Source: Capsulimonas sp. (GTDB lineage: Bacteria; Armatimonadota; Armatimonadia; Armatimonadales; Capsulimonadaceae). Taken from it: 8,779 nt of DNA. Below the pieces are notes generated by a model, which worked only from the letters and a program-made list of their open reading frames with translations, had not been told where the DNA came from and did no database searches. The stretch lies in the NCBI GenBank assembly GCA_025963815.1, contig JAOQAA010000558.1:1-8779 (forward strand), written 5' to 3'. This document shows, piece by piece, positions 1 through 5,454 of this stretch. The position numbers were made by a program, and so were the translations under genes. How positions within the stretch are numbered: the stretch's first letter is position 1; every line of letters begins with the position of its first letter.

Positions 1-295
1 GGCCGAAGAAGGCGGGGCCGGACAGCTGGCCGTTCCAGATCGACAGGGCGACCTTGTCGGTCTCCGCACTGATCTTCGCCAGCCGATGCTCGAAGTCTTC
101 CTCTTCGTAGGTTCGAGACAGCTCGCCGGCGGCGACCATCTCACGGGCGCGGACGTCAATCTCTTCGCTGACTTCGTCGATCACGGGCTGCAGATCGGCG
201 TCCGTGAAGACATCCTCCACCATCAAGTACCCCTCGCGATGGAACTGGGCGATCTGTTCCGGCGAGAGCTTTGTTTTCATTGCCAATGTGCTCAT
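1..295 (-). CDS. Phytanoyl-CoA dioxygenase (PhyH)-like protein, N-terminal part, runs off the window
   Basis: The frame is open from ATG at 295 to base 1 and gives 98 residues without a stop. The N-terminus has the PhyH-family opening: LSPEQIAQFHREGYLMVEDV, then an acidic helical stretch (VIDEVSEEIDVRAREM). PhyH proteins are Fe(II)/2-oxoglutarate-dependent oxygenases, but the HxD...H iron ligands would lie beyond the window, so activity cannot be judged. There is no signal peptide, so it is probably cytoplasmic. The start is fixed by a Shine-Dalgarno GAGGTG seven bases upstream. The gene begins only 25 bases after the fucosidase stop on the same strand, so the two are probably co-transcribed. 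The substrate cannot be inferred; bacterial members act on many small molecules and sugars-containing metabolites. The family is fairly certain, the specific role unknown. Confidence 0.75.
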   Translation of the reverse strand, partial: MSTLAMKTKLSPEQIAQFHREGYLMVEDVFTDADLQPVIDEVSEEIDVRAREMVAAGELSRTYEEEDFEHRLAKISAETDKVALSIWNGQLSGPAFFG

Positions 296-302
296 GCGTT
301 TT

Positions 303-308
303 CACCTC
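303..308 (-). promoter_or_regulatory. Ribosome binding site of the PhyH-like gene
   Basis: On the minus strand GAGGTG lies seven bases before ATG at 295. It falls in the 25-base gap after the fucosidase stop and fixes the start of the partial dioxygenase gene. Confidence 0.65.
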
Positions 309-320
309 AACTGTCTGTTT

Positions 321-1991
321 CTATTTCGCGGTCGTGAAAGAAATCTCGGAAATGGTCGGGCCATTCGTTGCGTCAAGAATATGGAGCCGGAACGCCTTGG
401 CGTCCACCGGAGCAAACGTCGTCGTGTAATCGGGACCGATCTGCGTTCCCGTCGCCACGGTCAGCCATTCGGAGCTGCCCGGCGCTTGATATTGGATTTC
501 GAACTTCTGGACACGGTTTTCCAGCGCTTCTTTGATCGCGACGCCTGTAATCATGGCCGGCTTCGCGAAATCGGCCTGAAGCGAGACGTCCTTGGTCCCG
601 TCGTCCGTCGCCCACCGGTCGTCGCCGTCCTCATCGTAAGCCATCGCCGCGGAATAGTTCTTATCGTTCTGAAAGGTATTCGTCGCCGACAGGGTAGCGA
701 TGGGCGCTTTCGGCGCAGGCAGTATCAGCGGCATATCCATCGCCGAACCATCAAGCTGAAGCGCCACCACGGTATCGGCGGCGTCACGTTCGCCGGGCGG
801 AACCGAGATTGTCACCCCATCCGCCGTCTGCGTCACCTTGGCGTGGCCGCCGCCGAGCAGCGTGCTTTTGACGATATGCTTCGGCATTGCCGGCAGCGTG
901 GCTGTATCGCCGACCCAGTCGAGCAGATGGACATAAACCATATTGCCCTTACGGGTAGAGACATAGGACGCCGTTGGCTTATAGGGTCCACCCCGCGTGC
1001 CGGTGACAGAGGCGCTGCGCGTCTTCATCCAGGCAGCGATGGCGCGCAGGCGATCGGCCTGTGTCGGATCGACGGCGCCGTCGGGCTGCGGTCCGATATT
1101 CAGCAGCAAATTGCCATCGCCGCCGACACACCGCGCCAGTGTTTGGATGCACCGAAGCGAGCTTTTATAGGTGTCGTCGGGCTTGTATGACCATTGACCG
1201 CCGATGGTCATACAGGTTTCCCAGGGATGCTGGTCATCGTAGACGCCGATTCGCTGTTCGGGAGAGTAGTAGTCGCCAGGCAGGCCGCAGCGATCGTTGA
1301 TGATGATGTTGGGGTTGACGGCGCGCATCTCTTTGAAAAGATGGTCGGCGTCCCAATCCTGCGCCGTGCCGCCCAGGCCGTCAAACCAGATCAGATCGAC
1401 CTTGCCGTAGTTCGTAAGCAGCTCATGGACCTGAGCGTGGAAATATTTGTCGTACGCCGCCTGGTTCACATGGAAATCAGGCTGGTGATAGTCCGGCTGT
1501 GAGTAGTACACACACCAGTGCAGTCCGGCGGCGTGGGTGGCGTCGGCGAGATGCTTCACAATGTCCTTTTGGTAAGGCGACATCGGATTCGTGATCTTGT
1601 AATCCGTCAGCTTGCTGTCCCATTCGCAAAAGCCGTCGTGGTGCTTGGTCGTGAGAACGATGTACTTCATTCCCGCAGCTTTGGCGAGCGCGACAATCGC
1701 CTTGGCGTCGAACTTGTTGGGATTGAACTGCTTATAAAGATTATCGTAAGTCGCCGCCGGAATGCCGCCAGGGTTCGCTCCGCCAGGTCCGGGCGAACGG
1801 CTCCAGCTGATCTCCTGGCCCATGACGCTGATCGGTCCCCAGTGGATAAACATGCCGAAGCGCGCGTCGCGCCACCACTGCATATGCGGTTCGGTCGGCG
1901 CAGGCCCCTGCGCCTGCGCGCATCCGCCCAGCCGGGTCCCGGCCAGCGTCAGCCCCAAAATCGCCGATTTCAAAAAGTGCTTCAACGTCAA
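321..1991 (-). CDS. Secreted alpha-L-fucosidase (GH29) with C-terminal F5/8 type C-like domain
   Basis: A glycoside hydrolase family 29 enzyme of 556 residues, expected to remove terminal alpha-L-fucose with retention of configuration. Residues 1-24 form a signal peptide ending in LGGC (21-24), a plausible lipobox, so it may be a lipoprotein. The catalytic barrel spans about 36-330: MQWWRDARFGMFIHWGP (37-53), TTKHHDGF (114-121), VDLIWFDG (198-205, with Asp204 as the family's nucleophile position), HPWETC (255-260) and LLLNIGPQPDG (295-305). A linker domain follows to about 425. Residues 435-556 resemble a discoidin/F5/8C carbohydrate-binding domain (DRWATDD, then the KFEIQYQ strand). No ATG start is available: 1991 is TTG, and a second TTG two codons on (1985) gives the more typical MKHFLKS signal start with AGGGA upstream at better spacing. 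The stop lies 25 bases before the PhyH-like gene. Confidence 0.92.
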   Translation of the reverse strand: MTLKHFLKSAILGLTLAGTRLGGCAQAQGPAPTEPHMQWWRDARFGMFIHWGPISVMGQEISWSRSPGPGGANPGGIPAATYDNLYKQFNPNKFDAKAIVALAKAAGMKYIVLTTKHHDGFCEWDSKLTDYKITNPMSPYQKDIVKHLADATHAAGLHWCVYYSQPDYHQPDFHVNQAAYDKYFHAQVHELLTNYGKVDLIWFDGLGGTAQDWDADHLFKEMRAVNPNIIINDRCGLPGDYYSPEQRIGVYDDQHPWETCMTIGGQWSYKPDDTYKSSLRCIQTLARCVGGDGNLLLNIGPQPDGAVDPTQADRLRAIAAWMKTRSASVTGTRGGPYKPTASYVSTRKGNMVYVHLLDWVGDTATLPAMPKHIVKSTLLGGGHAKVTQTADGVTISVPPGERDAADTVVALQLDGSAMDMPLILPAPKAPIATLSATNTFQNDKNYSAAMAYDEDGDDRWATDDGTKDVSLQADFAKPAMITGVAIKEALENRVQKFEIQYQAPGSSEWLTVATGTQIGPDYTTTFAPVDAKAFRLHILDATNGPTISEISFTTAK

Positions 1992-2082
1992 TAATTCCCT
2001 GCAAATTGCGTCGGCTGTTCCTCAGGATCAAATCTCCCCAAAGAACAACCGGTTTCATTCAATTTTACCGTATCTTTTGCGA

Positions 2083-2916
2083 TTATTTTGAGCTAAAGGT
2101 AACCGCGTGTGCGCCTGTCCCGCTATAATCCGTTCCCTCCGCATTCGTTCCATTCTGCGCGTCGGTGGCGTTTGCGGGCGAGTTGCCGTTGGAGACGGCG
2201 GCGCCCTTATACCACTTCACGTGCCCGTCAGACAGGAGAAAATTCGAGCCGTCGGTGTGTCGGCCCGGACGGTTCCCAAAGCTGGAATACCCATATTGCG
2301 CGGGATCGGAATGCCCACCCATATATCCCGTGTCGAACTTACCGCCCGAACCATAACCTGGGAACGCGTAAACGGAGTAGCCTTCGGTGCCTGCCGAATA
2401 GTTTCCGAACGCCCCCGAAACATCCGTGCCGCCGCTTCCATTCCCAGGCCGCGCCGGAATGCCCGTGACTTCACAGAGAAGTACGGTTTTCGCCGGCGAG
2501 TTCAGCGCGGGCAGTGATCCGGCGACCCCGCCGTTGCCCGACCGGGTGACAGCCATATTGATGGCGTACGACACCAGGCTGTCCTGCCCGCTGGCCTGGT
2601 AAGAACTATCGTCCGGACAGGTATAAACGCCCTTGCTCTTGACGAAGGGATAAATTTGTCCCGCCCATCCCAGTCCGGCGCCGTCGTTGCCAACACCCAC
2701 CGGATAAGTCTCGTCCGAATCCTGGACATATTGAAGAAGCCCAAGGCCCAGCTGCCGGACGTTCGAGGCGCAGCTGATCTGTCGCGCCTTTTCACGCGCC
2801 TTCGCAAATACAGGAAAAAGAATAGCGGCAAGAATCGCGATAATAGCGATCACTACGAGCAATTCAATAAGAGTGAAACCCTTGCGAGCAGTTCTGGCGA
2901 TATTCGAGGAAGTCAT
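2083..2916 (-). CDS. DUF1559 prepilin-type N-terminal domain protein (gene A)
   Basis: A 277-residue exported protein with a type IV prepilin-like leader: basic ARTARKG (7-13), predicted prepilin peptidase cleavage after Gly13, then FTLIE with the conserved Glu at +5 and a hydrophobic helix (about 16-36). This is followed by [16 protein letters not shown] (37-52), the usual DUF1559 wording. The C-terminal half has GRHTDG (218-223) and DGHVKW (230-235), hallmark motifs of the family. The middle is rich in Gly, Ser, Asn and Tyr. DUF1559 proteins are pseudopilin-like surface or secretion-associated proteins of unknown function. The frame could start at 2982, but ATG at 2916 has GGAG nine bases upstream and gives a normal short leader. 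It is a paralogue of gene B (3188-4075), nearly identical over residues 13-60 and diverged after. It has its own promoter at 3057-3085. Confidence 0.88.
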   Translation of the reverse strand: MTSSNIARTARKGFTLIELLVVIAIIAILAAILFPVFAKAREKARQISCASNVRQLGLGLLQYVQDSDETYPVGVGNDGAGLGWAGQIYPFVKSKGVYTCPDDSSYQASGQDSLVSYAINMAVTRSGNGGVAGSLPALNSPAKTVLLCEVTGIPARPGNGSGGTDVSGAFGNYSAGTEGYSVYAFPGYGSGGKFDTGYMGGHSDPAQYGYSSFGNRPGRHTDGSNFLLSDGHVKWYKGAAVSNGNSPANATDAQNGTNAEGTDYSGTGAHAVTFSSK

Positions 2917-2925
2917 TGGCTTAAG

Positions 2926-2929
2926 CTCC
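2926..2929 (-). promoter_or_regulatory. Ribosome binding site deciding the start of gene A
   Basis: On the minus strand GGAG lies nine bases before ATG at 2916. The frame is also open upstream to ATG at 2982, but no Shine-Dalgarno is seen there. Starting at 2916 gives a leader the same length as in the paralogue, 13 residues to the cleavage Gly. Confidence 0.6.
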
Positions 2930-3056
2930 GTTTGAGTAGATAAATGAAAGATCTGGCGCGAATGCGTTTTACGATGCGCCATCGAAACGTTAGGGATGCA
3001 GAGAATAAGTTTCCCTCTTCGACGCCAATGTCGCGGAGCGCGCTCTTGACCTCCTT

Positions 3057-3085
3057 ATTATAAGGCCGAACGCGTAAAGCCGCAA
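3057..3085 (-). promoter_or_regulatory. Sigma70-type promoter of DUF1559 gene A
   Basis: On the minus strand there is a perfect -10 TATAAT (3062-3057) and a -35 TTGCGG (3085-3080), with a 17-base spacer. The predicted transcript starts near 3050, leaving about 134 bases of leader before ATG at 2916. AAGGAGG directly follows the -10 but has no start codon at a usable distance. The -35 lies inside CAATTG, and the -10 is part of GCCTTATAATA; both blocks recur with identical spacing in the promoter of gene B. The shared upstream element at 3099-3124 completes the architecture. Confidence 0.75.
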
Positions 3086-3098
3086 TTGCCGAAACTCA

Positions 3099-3124
3099 CC
3101 GTTTTTGTGGATAAATATCACCAT
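3099..3124. promoter_or_regulatory. Shared upstream element, copy 1 (contains TTATCCACA)
   Basis: On the plus strand this copy reads CCG, five T, GTGGATAA, ATAT, CACCAT. It matches the copy at 4160-4186 except for one T in the T-run and two substitutions. The minus strand contains TTATCCACA (3114-3106), a perfect match to the DnaA-box consensus. It sits about 50-75 bases upstream of the predicted start of transcription of gene A, at almost the same distance as copy 2 from gene B. In this copy the base triplet matching the regulator's ATG is ATA, so no divergent gene starts here. Binding partner unknown: DnaA, the AraC-family protein nearby, or another regulator. Confidence 0.6.
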
Positions 3125-3131
3125 ACTTACC

Positions 3132-3164
3132 AGAAGGAGCGGACATACGGGCTCCGCCCCTCCC
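3132..3164 (-). terminator. Possible terminator hairpin after DUF1559 gene B
   Basis: Arms 3132-3143 and 3153-3164 can pair over 12 positions (GGAGCGGA against TCCGCCCC, with three G-U type pairs in the minus-strand RNA) around a nine-base loop. It lies 24 bases after the stop of gene B and before the upstream element of gene A, where a terminator would be expected. No T-run follows on the minus strand, so it may be a Rho-type stop, an RNA-stabilising hairpin, or chance. Confidence 0.35.
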
Positions 3165-3187
3165 AGATCGTCGGGATATCTCCGGAA

Positions 3188-4075
3188 TTAGAGCTGGCTG
3201 AATGTCATGGAGACTTTGGCGCCGCTTTGCTGGGTCAGGCTCGACGTTCCCGCCGCGTGGCCTTGATCATCGGCGACGTTGTGGATCTCGACTGCGTTCT
3301 CATTCGCCGCCGCCAATCCGCCCGAAACCGCCGAGGGCTTCAGCCACTTCACATGGCCGTCCAGCGCCCCGTAGTTCGCGCCGTCGGTATGCCGCCCCGT
3401 GCGCGAAGCGCTGCTGACGCTGCTATTGAGCGGATAGCCGCCGATATCGCCGGTGGCGTAGACCGCCTTATAGTAATTGCTGGCGGGCTGGTCGTTGTGT
3501 CCCGAGTATCCGCCGCTGACGCTGCCGGTTCCCGAAGCACTGGCGTTCTCGTCAGGATTGGTCACGTCAACGCCTAAGACCCCGCCGTTGCCGTTGTAGT
3601 TGGACGATTGGTTCTGTGTCTCGAACAATGCGACCGTCACGGCGGGGCTGTTCTGCGCGGCAAGGGCGTTGGAAGTCGATCCGCTCTGGTAGGAGAAGAT
3701 GGAGTTGGCGGGCAGCAAGTTCGAGTTAAAGCCGTAGGACACCTTCGCCGTGCCGGAAACCGGTGAGGTCGGATCGTCCGGGCAGCCATAAACACCCTTG
3801 CTTTTGACATACGGATAGATCTTGCCCGCCCAGCCTTGCCCCCAGGCGTCGTTGCTGCACGGCATCGTCTCATCATAATCCTGGTTATACTGAATCAGTC
3901 CCAGTCCAAGCTGCTTGAGGTTGGAGGCGCAGGAGATTTGACGCGCCTTTTCGCGGGCTTTGGCGAAGACAGGAAATAGAATCGCGGCAAGAATCGCAAT
4001 AATTGCTATCACAACGAGAAGCTCAATTAAAGTAAAACCTTGCCGAGCCGGCTTCGCGGAAGAATAAGAAAACAT
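3188..4075 (-). CDS. DUF1559 prepilin-type N-terminal domain protein (gene B)
   Basis: A 295-residue paralogue of gene A. The leader KPARQG (8-13) is predicted to be cleaved after Gly13, before FTLIE (Glu18 at +5); a hydrophobic helix runs to about 36, followed by [16 protein letters not shown] (37-52). GRHTDG (227-232) and DGHVKW (239-244) are the DUF1559 signature near the C-terminus. A Cys pair (Cys49, Cys98) is also found in gene A (Cys49, Cys100), and a disulfide is possible. The middle is Ser/Asn/Gly rich, and the last 45 residues are family-variable. The start at 4075 is clear: GGAG lies eight bases upstream, and a promoter lies about 35 bases before that. It diverges from the AraC-family gene, 109 bases away, which makes it a likely target of that regulator. 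Function beyond pseudopilin-like export is unknown. Confidence 0.9.
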   Translation of the reverse strand: MFSYSSAKPARQGFTLIELLVVIAIIAILAAILFPVFAKAREKARQISCASNLKQLGLGLIQYNQDYDETMPCSNDAWGQGWAGKIYPYVKSKGVYGCPDDPTSPVSGTAKVSYGFNSNLLPANSIFSYQSGSTSNALAAQNSPAVTVALFETQNQSSNYNGNGGVLGVDVTNPDENASASGTGSVSGGYSGHNDQPASNYYKAVYATGDIGGYPLNSSVSSASRTGRHTDGANYGALDGHVKWLKPSAVSGGLAAANENAVEIHNVADDQGHAAGTSSLTQQSGAKVSMTFSQL

Positions 4076-4083
4076 GATGGATA

Positions 4084-4089
4084 CTCCTG
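4084..4089 (-). promoter_or_regulatory. Ribosome binding site deciding the start of gene B
   Basis: On the minus strand CAGGAG lies eight bases before ATG at 4075. The frame stays open upstream across the promoter, so this site is what fixes the true start. Confidence 0.75.
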
Positions 4090-4117
4090 AGGCGCTGGCG
4101 GTATTTGCTTGAGTTCT

Positions 4118-4146
4118 ATTATAAGGCATTGCTAGAAAACAGACAA
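4118..4146 (-). promoter_or_regulatory. Sigma70-type promoter of DUF1559 gene B
   Basis: On the minus strand there is -35 TTGTCT (4146-4141), a 17-base spacer and a perfect -10 TATAAT (4123-4118). Transcription should begin near 4110, giving a leader of about 35 bases with a good ribosome binding site. CAATTG over the -35, the GCCTTATAATA block and their 17-base separation are the same as in the promoter of gene A. The -35 overlaps the proposed promoter of the divergent regulator, so the two promoters probably compete or are co-regulated. Confidence 0.8.
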
Positions 4147-4184
4147 TTGGTGTAATTAACCGTTTTTTGTGGATAATTCTCACC
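4129..4184 (+). promoter_or_regulatory. Candidate promoters of the AraC-family gene
   Basis: Two readings are possible. TTGCTA (4129-4134), a 16-base spacer and TGTAAT (4151-4156) would start transcription near 4163 and give a leader of about 20 bases. Alternatively GATAAT (4172-4177), one base from TATAAT and seven bases before ATG at 4185, would give a leaderless transcript like those proposed for two other genes here. No Shine-Dalgarno precedes the ATG, which favours a leaderless or near-leaderless start. Confidence 0.45.
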
Positions 4185-4186
4185 AT
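4160..4186. promoter_or_regulatory. Shared upstream element, copy 2, overlapping the regulator start codon
   Basis: On the plus strand this copy reads CCG, six T, GTGGATAA, TTCT, CACCAT, where the last AT begins the regulator's ATG. The minus strand holds TTATCCACA (4176-4168). It lies about 50-75 bases upstream of the predicted transcription start of gene B, and directly over the start of the AraC-family gene. A protein bound here could act on gene B from an activator position and block the regulator at the same time. The matching copy is at 3099-3124. Confidence 0.6.
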
Positions 4187-4988
4187 GGAATGGCAAGAAC
4201 TGCGCTGGAATATGTCTCTCGAGTCCTCACCGGTCATCGTACAGATCGGAGAAAGCACACACGGACGGGTCAAGGAAGAGAACTTCGTGCTTCCCGATCT
4301 CTGGTGCATCCACCTTTACGCCTACGAGGCGGAAGTGGAGGTCGACGGGCAATTGCTTCCGATCCGGCCTGGCTATGTCGGCGTCACGCCGCCGGGCTCG
4401 GCGATGTTCTACCACTTCTTCGGCCGCTCTCCCCACTACTACGCGCACTTCTCCATGGCGTCGGCCGGCCCGATCTACCGGGTTCCGGCAATGCTGGATT
4501 TGCGAGAGAACTTCCAGCCGATGGTGGATAGCTTCCGCGAAGCCGTGCGCTTCTGGCCCATCAACCGTATTCGCTCCGGCGTGCGGCTATGGGATATTCT
4601 GTGGCAGATGGCCGACGTCTCCACCTCCGAAGCGCCGCCGACAGAAACGCCCGCCGTCATTCAGCGCGCCCTGACTTACATCGATTCCCACCTGCACGAG
4701 CCGCTGAACATCCAGCGCCTCGCCGAAGATCAGGGGATCTCCCACAACCACTTCACGCGCCTATTCCGAGCCGCGCAGGGCTGCACGCCGCTCGAATACA
4801 TCCAGCACCGCCGCGTCGCGCAGGCCAAGCATTTGCTCACCTACTCCCCGCTGCCGATCAAAGCCGTTGCCGCAAGCATCGGAATTACGGACACGCAGAT
4901 CTTCAACAAATTTGTTCGGCACTATTTGGGGCGATCGCCGCGAAAGCTGCGGGAGGAAGAGTCGGCGAAGATTGGGCTGCTGGAGTAG
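4185..4988 (+). CDS. AraC/XylS-family transcriptional regulator
   Basis: A 267-residue regulator. Residues about 20-95 form a cupin-like ligand-binding arm ([20 protein letters not shown], then [11 protein letters not shown], a typical beta-barrel pattern). Residues 156-260 carry the two helix-turn-helix motifs of AraC proteins: the first around [20 protein letters not shown] (174-193), the second around [19 protein letters not shown] (225-243), followed by GRSPRKLR (249-256), the usual AraC ending. Such proteins usually sense a small molecule, often a sugar or its product, and activate neighbouring genes. It diverges from DUF1559 gene B, so that gene, and perhaps the fucosidase operon, are candidate targets. 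ATG at 4185 was chosen because a -10-like hexamer lies seven bases before it; an in-frame TTG at 4167 and ATG at 4212 are alternatives. The ligand is unknown. Confidence 0.88.
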   Translation: MEWQELRWNMSLESSPVIVQIGESTHGRVKEENFVLPDLWCIHLYAYEAEVEVDGQLLPIRPGYVGVTPPGSAMFYHFFGRSPHYYAHFSMASAGPIYRVPAMLDLRENFQPMVDSFREAVRFWPINRIRSGVRLWDILWQMADVSTSEAPPTETPAVIQRALTYIDSHLHEPLNIQRLAEDQGISHNHFTRLFRAAQGCTPLEYIQHRRVAQAKHLLTYSPLPIKAVAASIGITDTQIFNKFVRHYLGRSPRKLREEESAKIGLLE

Positions 4989-5000
4989 ATGGGGAATAAG

Positions 5001-5043
5001 CCAGAGGCCGGCGAATAAATTCGCCGGCTATCTGGGCGTTTTA
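5001..5043. terminator. Bidirectional terminator between convergent genes
   Basis: GCCGGCGAAT and ATTCGCCGGC pair perfectly around two bases, and an outer CCAGA/TCTGG stem extends the hairpin (5001-5035). The plus strand then reads GCGTTTTACGC, with four T. It begins 12 bases after the regulator stop at 4988 and lies about 70 bases downstream of the minus-strand stop at 5114, so it probably serves both genes. The rest of the gap (5044-5113) is AT-richer with nothing else recognisable. Confidence 0.65.
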
Positions 5044-5113
5044 CGCAATTAATTTGGCAAAACACATTAACCGCCGGCGATCCAATGCGTAACATCAGTT
5101 ATTAATTTGAAAC

Positions 5114-5404
5114 CTACAGCCAGTAAGAAGTCACGGACAAGATCCCTTCGCCCATCAAACACTGGCGCAGGGTGGGTTCGTCGGGGTTCTTGAGGAAGAC
5201 GCTGCCGGCGTCGTCTTCGCGCAGGACTTCGACGACGGGTTTCCCGGTGATGGTTTCGCCCCACTCGGCGAACCGGGACTGAGCTTGCTTACTCTTGGTG
5301 GGATCGACGTAATCGTACTCGACGTACATGGCGTTCATTTCGCGCCGAAGGCGCTTGATATCGGCGTCGGACGACTGTCCATAGATGGTTACTCGGCTTG
5401 CCAT
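5114..5404 (-). CDS. Small glutaredoxin-fold protein lacking the CxxC active site
   Basis: A 96-residue protein whose pattern matches glutaredoxin/mycoredoxin: strand VTIYGQSS (5-12), helix IKRLRREMNA (16-25), strand VEYDYVD (28-34), then GKPVVEV (54-60) at the cis-Pro strand (Pro56), and a C-terminal helix (PTLRQCLM). Where the family has CxxC after YxxSx, this protein has DADI (13-16); the only Cys is Cys82. It therefore cannot do normal dithiol or monothiol glutaredoxin chemistry as read. It may be a binding or scaffold protein on the same fold. It follows the flavoprotein reductase on the same strand by 50 bases, so the two are probably co-transcribed. The frame is open to a TTG at 5458 overlapping the upstream stop (TTGA); ATG at 5404 was preferred because the fold begins right after it, although its ribosome binding site is weak. 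Cytoplasmic. Confidence 0.72.
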   Translation of the reverse strand: MASRVTIYGQSSDADIKRLRREMNAMYVEYDYVDPTKSKQAQSRFAEWGETITGKPVVEVLREDDAGSVFLKNPDEPTLRQCLMGEGILSVTSYWL

Positions 5405-5454
5405 AATAATTGCGGATGTCCCCTTGTGGTCTATTTCCTGTGATCTTTTTGAAA

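Noticed and set aside
204..1190. Long open frame on the plus strand opposite the fucosidase
   Set aside because: Arg-rich and His-rich translation without domain pattern, exactly antisense to a clear GH29 gene; a product of high GC at third codon positions.
1992..2082. Separate promoter or terminator between gene A and the fucosidase
   Set aside because: No convincing -35/-10 pair or hairpin with T-run was found in these 91 bases; read-through from gene A remains possible.
3086..3577. Plus-strand open frame that starts in the shared element and runs antisense to gene B
   Set aside because: No family pattern and no ribosome binding site; most of it shadows the DUF1559 gene. The matching sequence in copy 2 of the element is the real regulator's start, but no regulator-like residues follow here.
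3106..4176. The TTATCCACA sites as part of a replication origin
   Set aside because: Only two boxes about 1 kb apart, each tied to a promoter; no box cluster, no AT-rich unwinding region and no dnaA/dnaN/rpmH-type neighbours.
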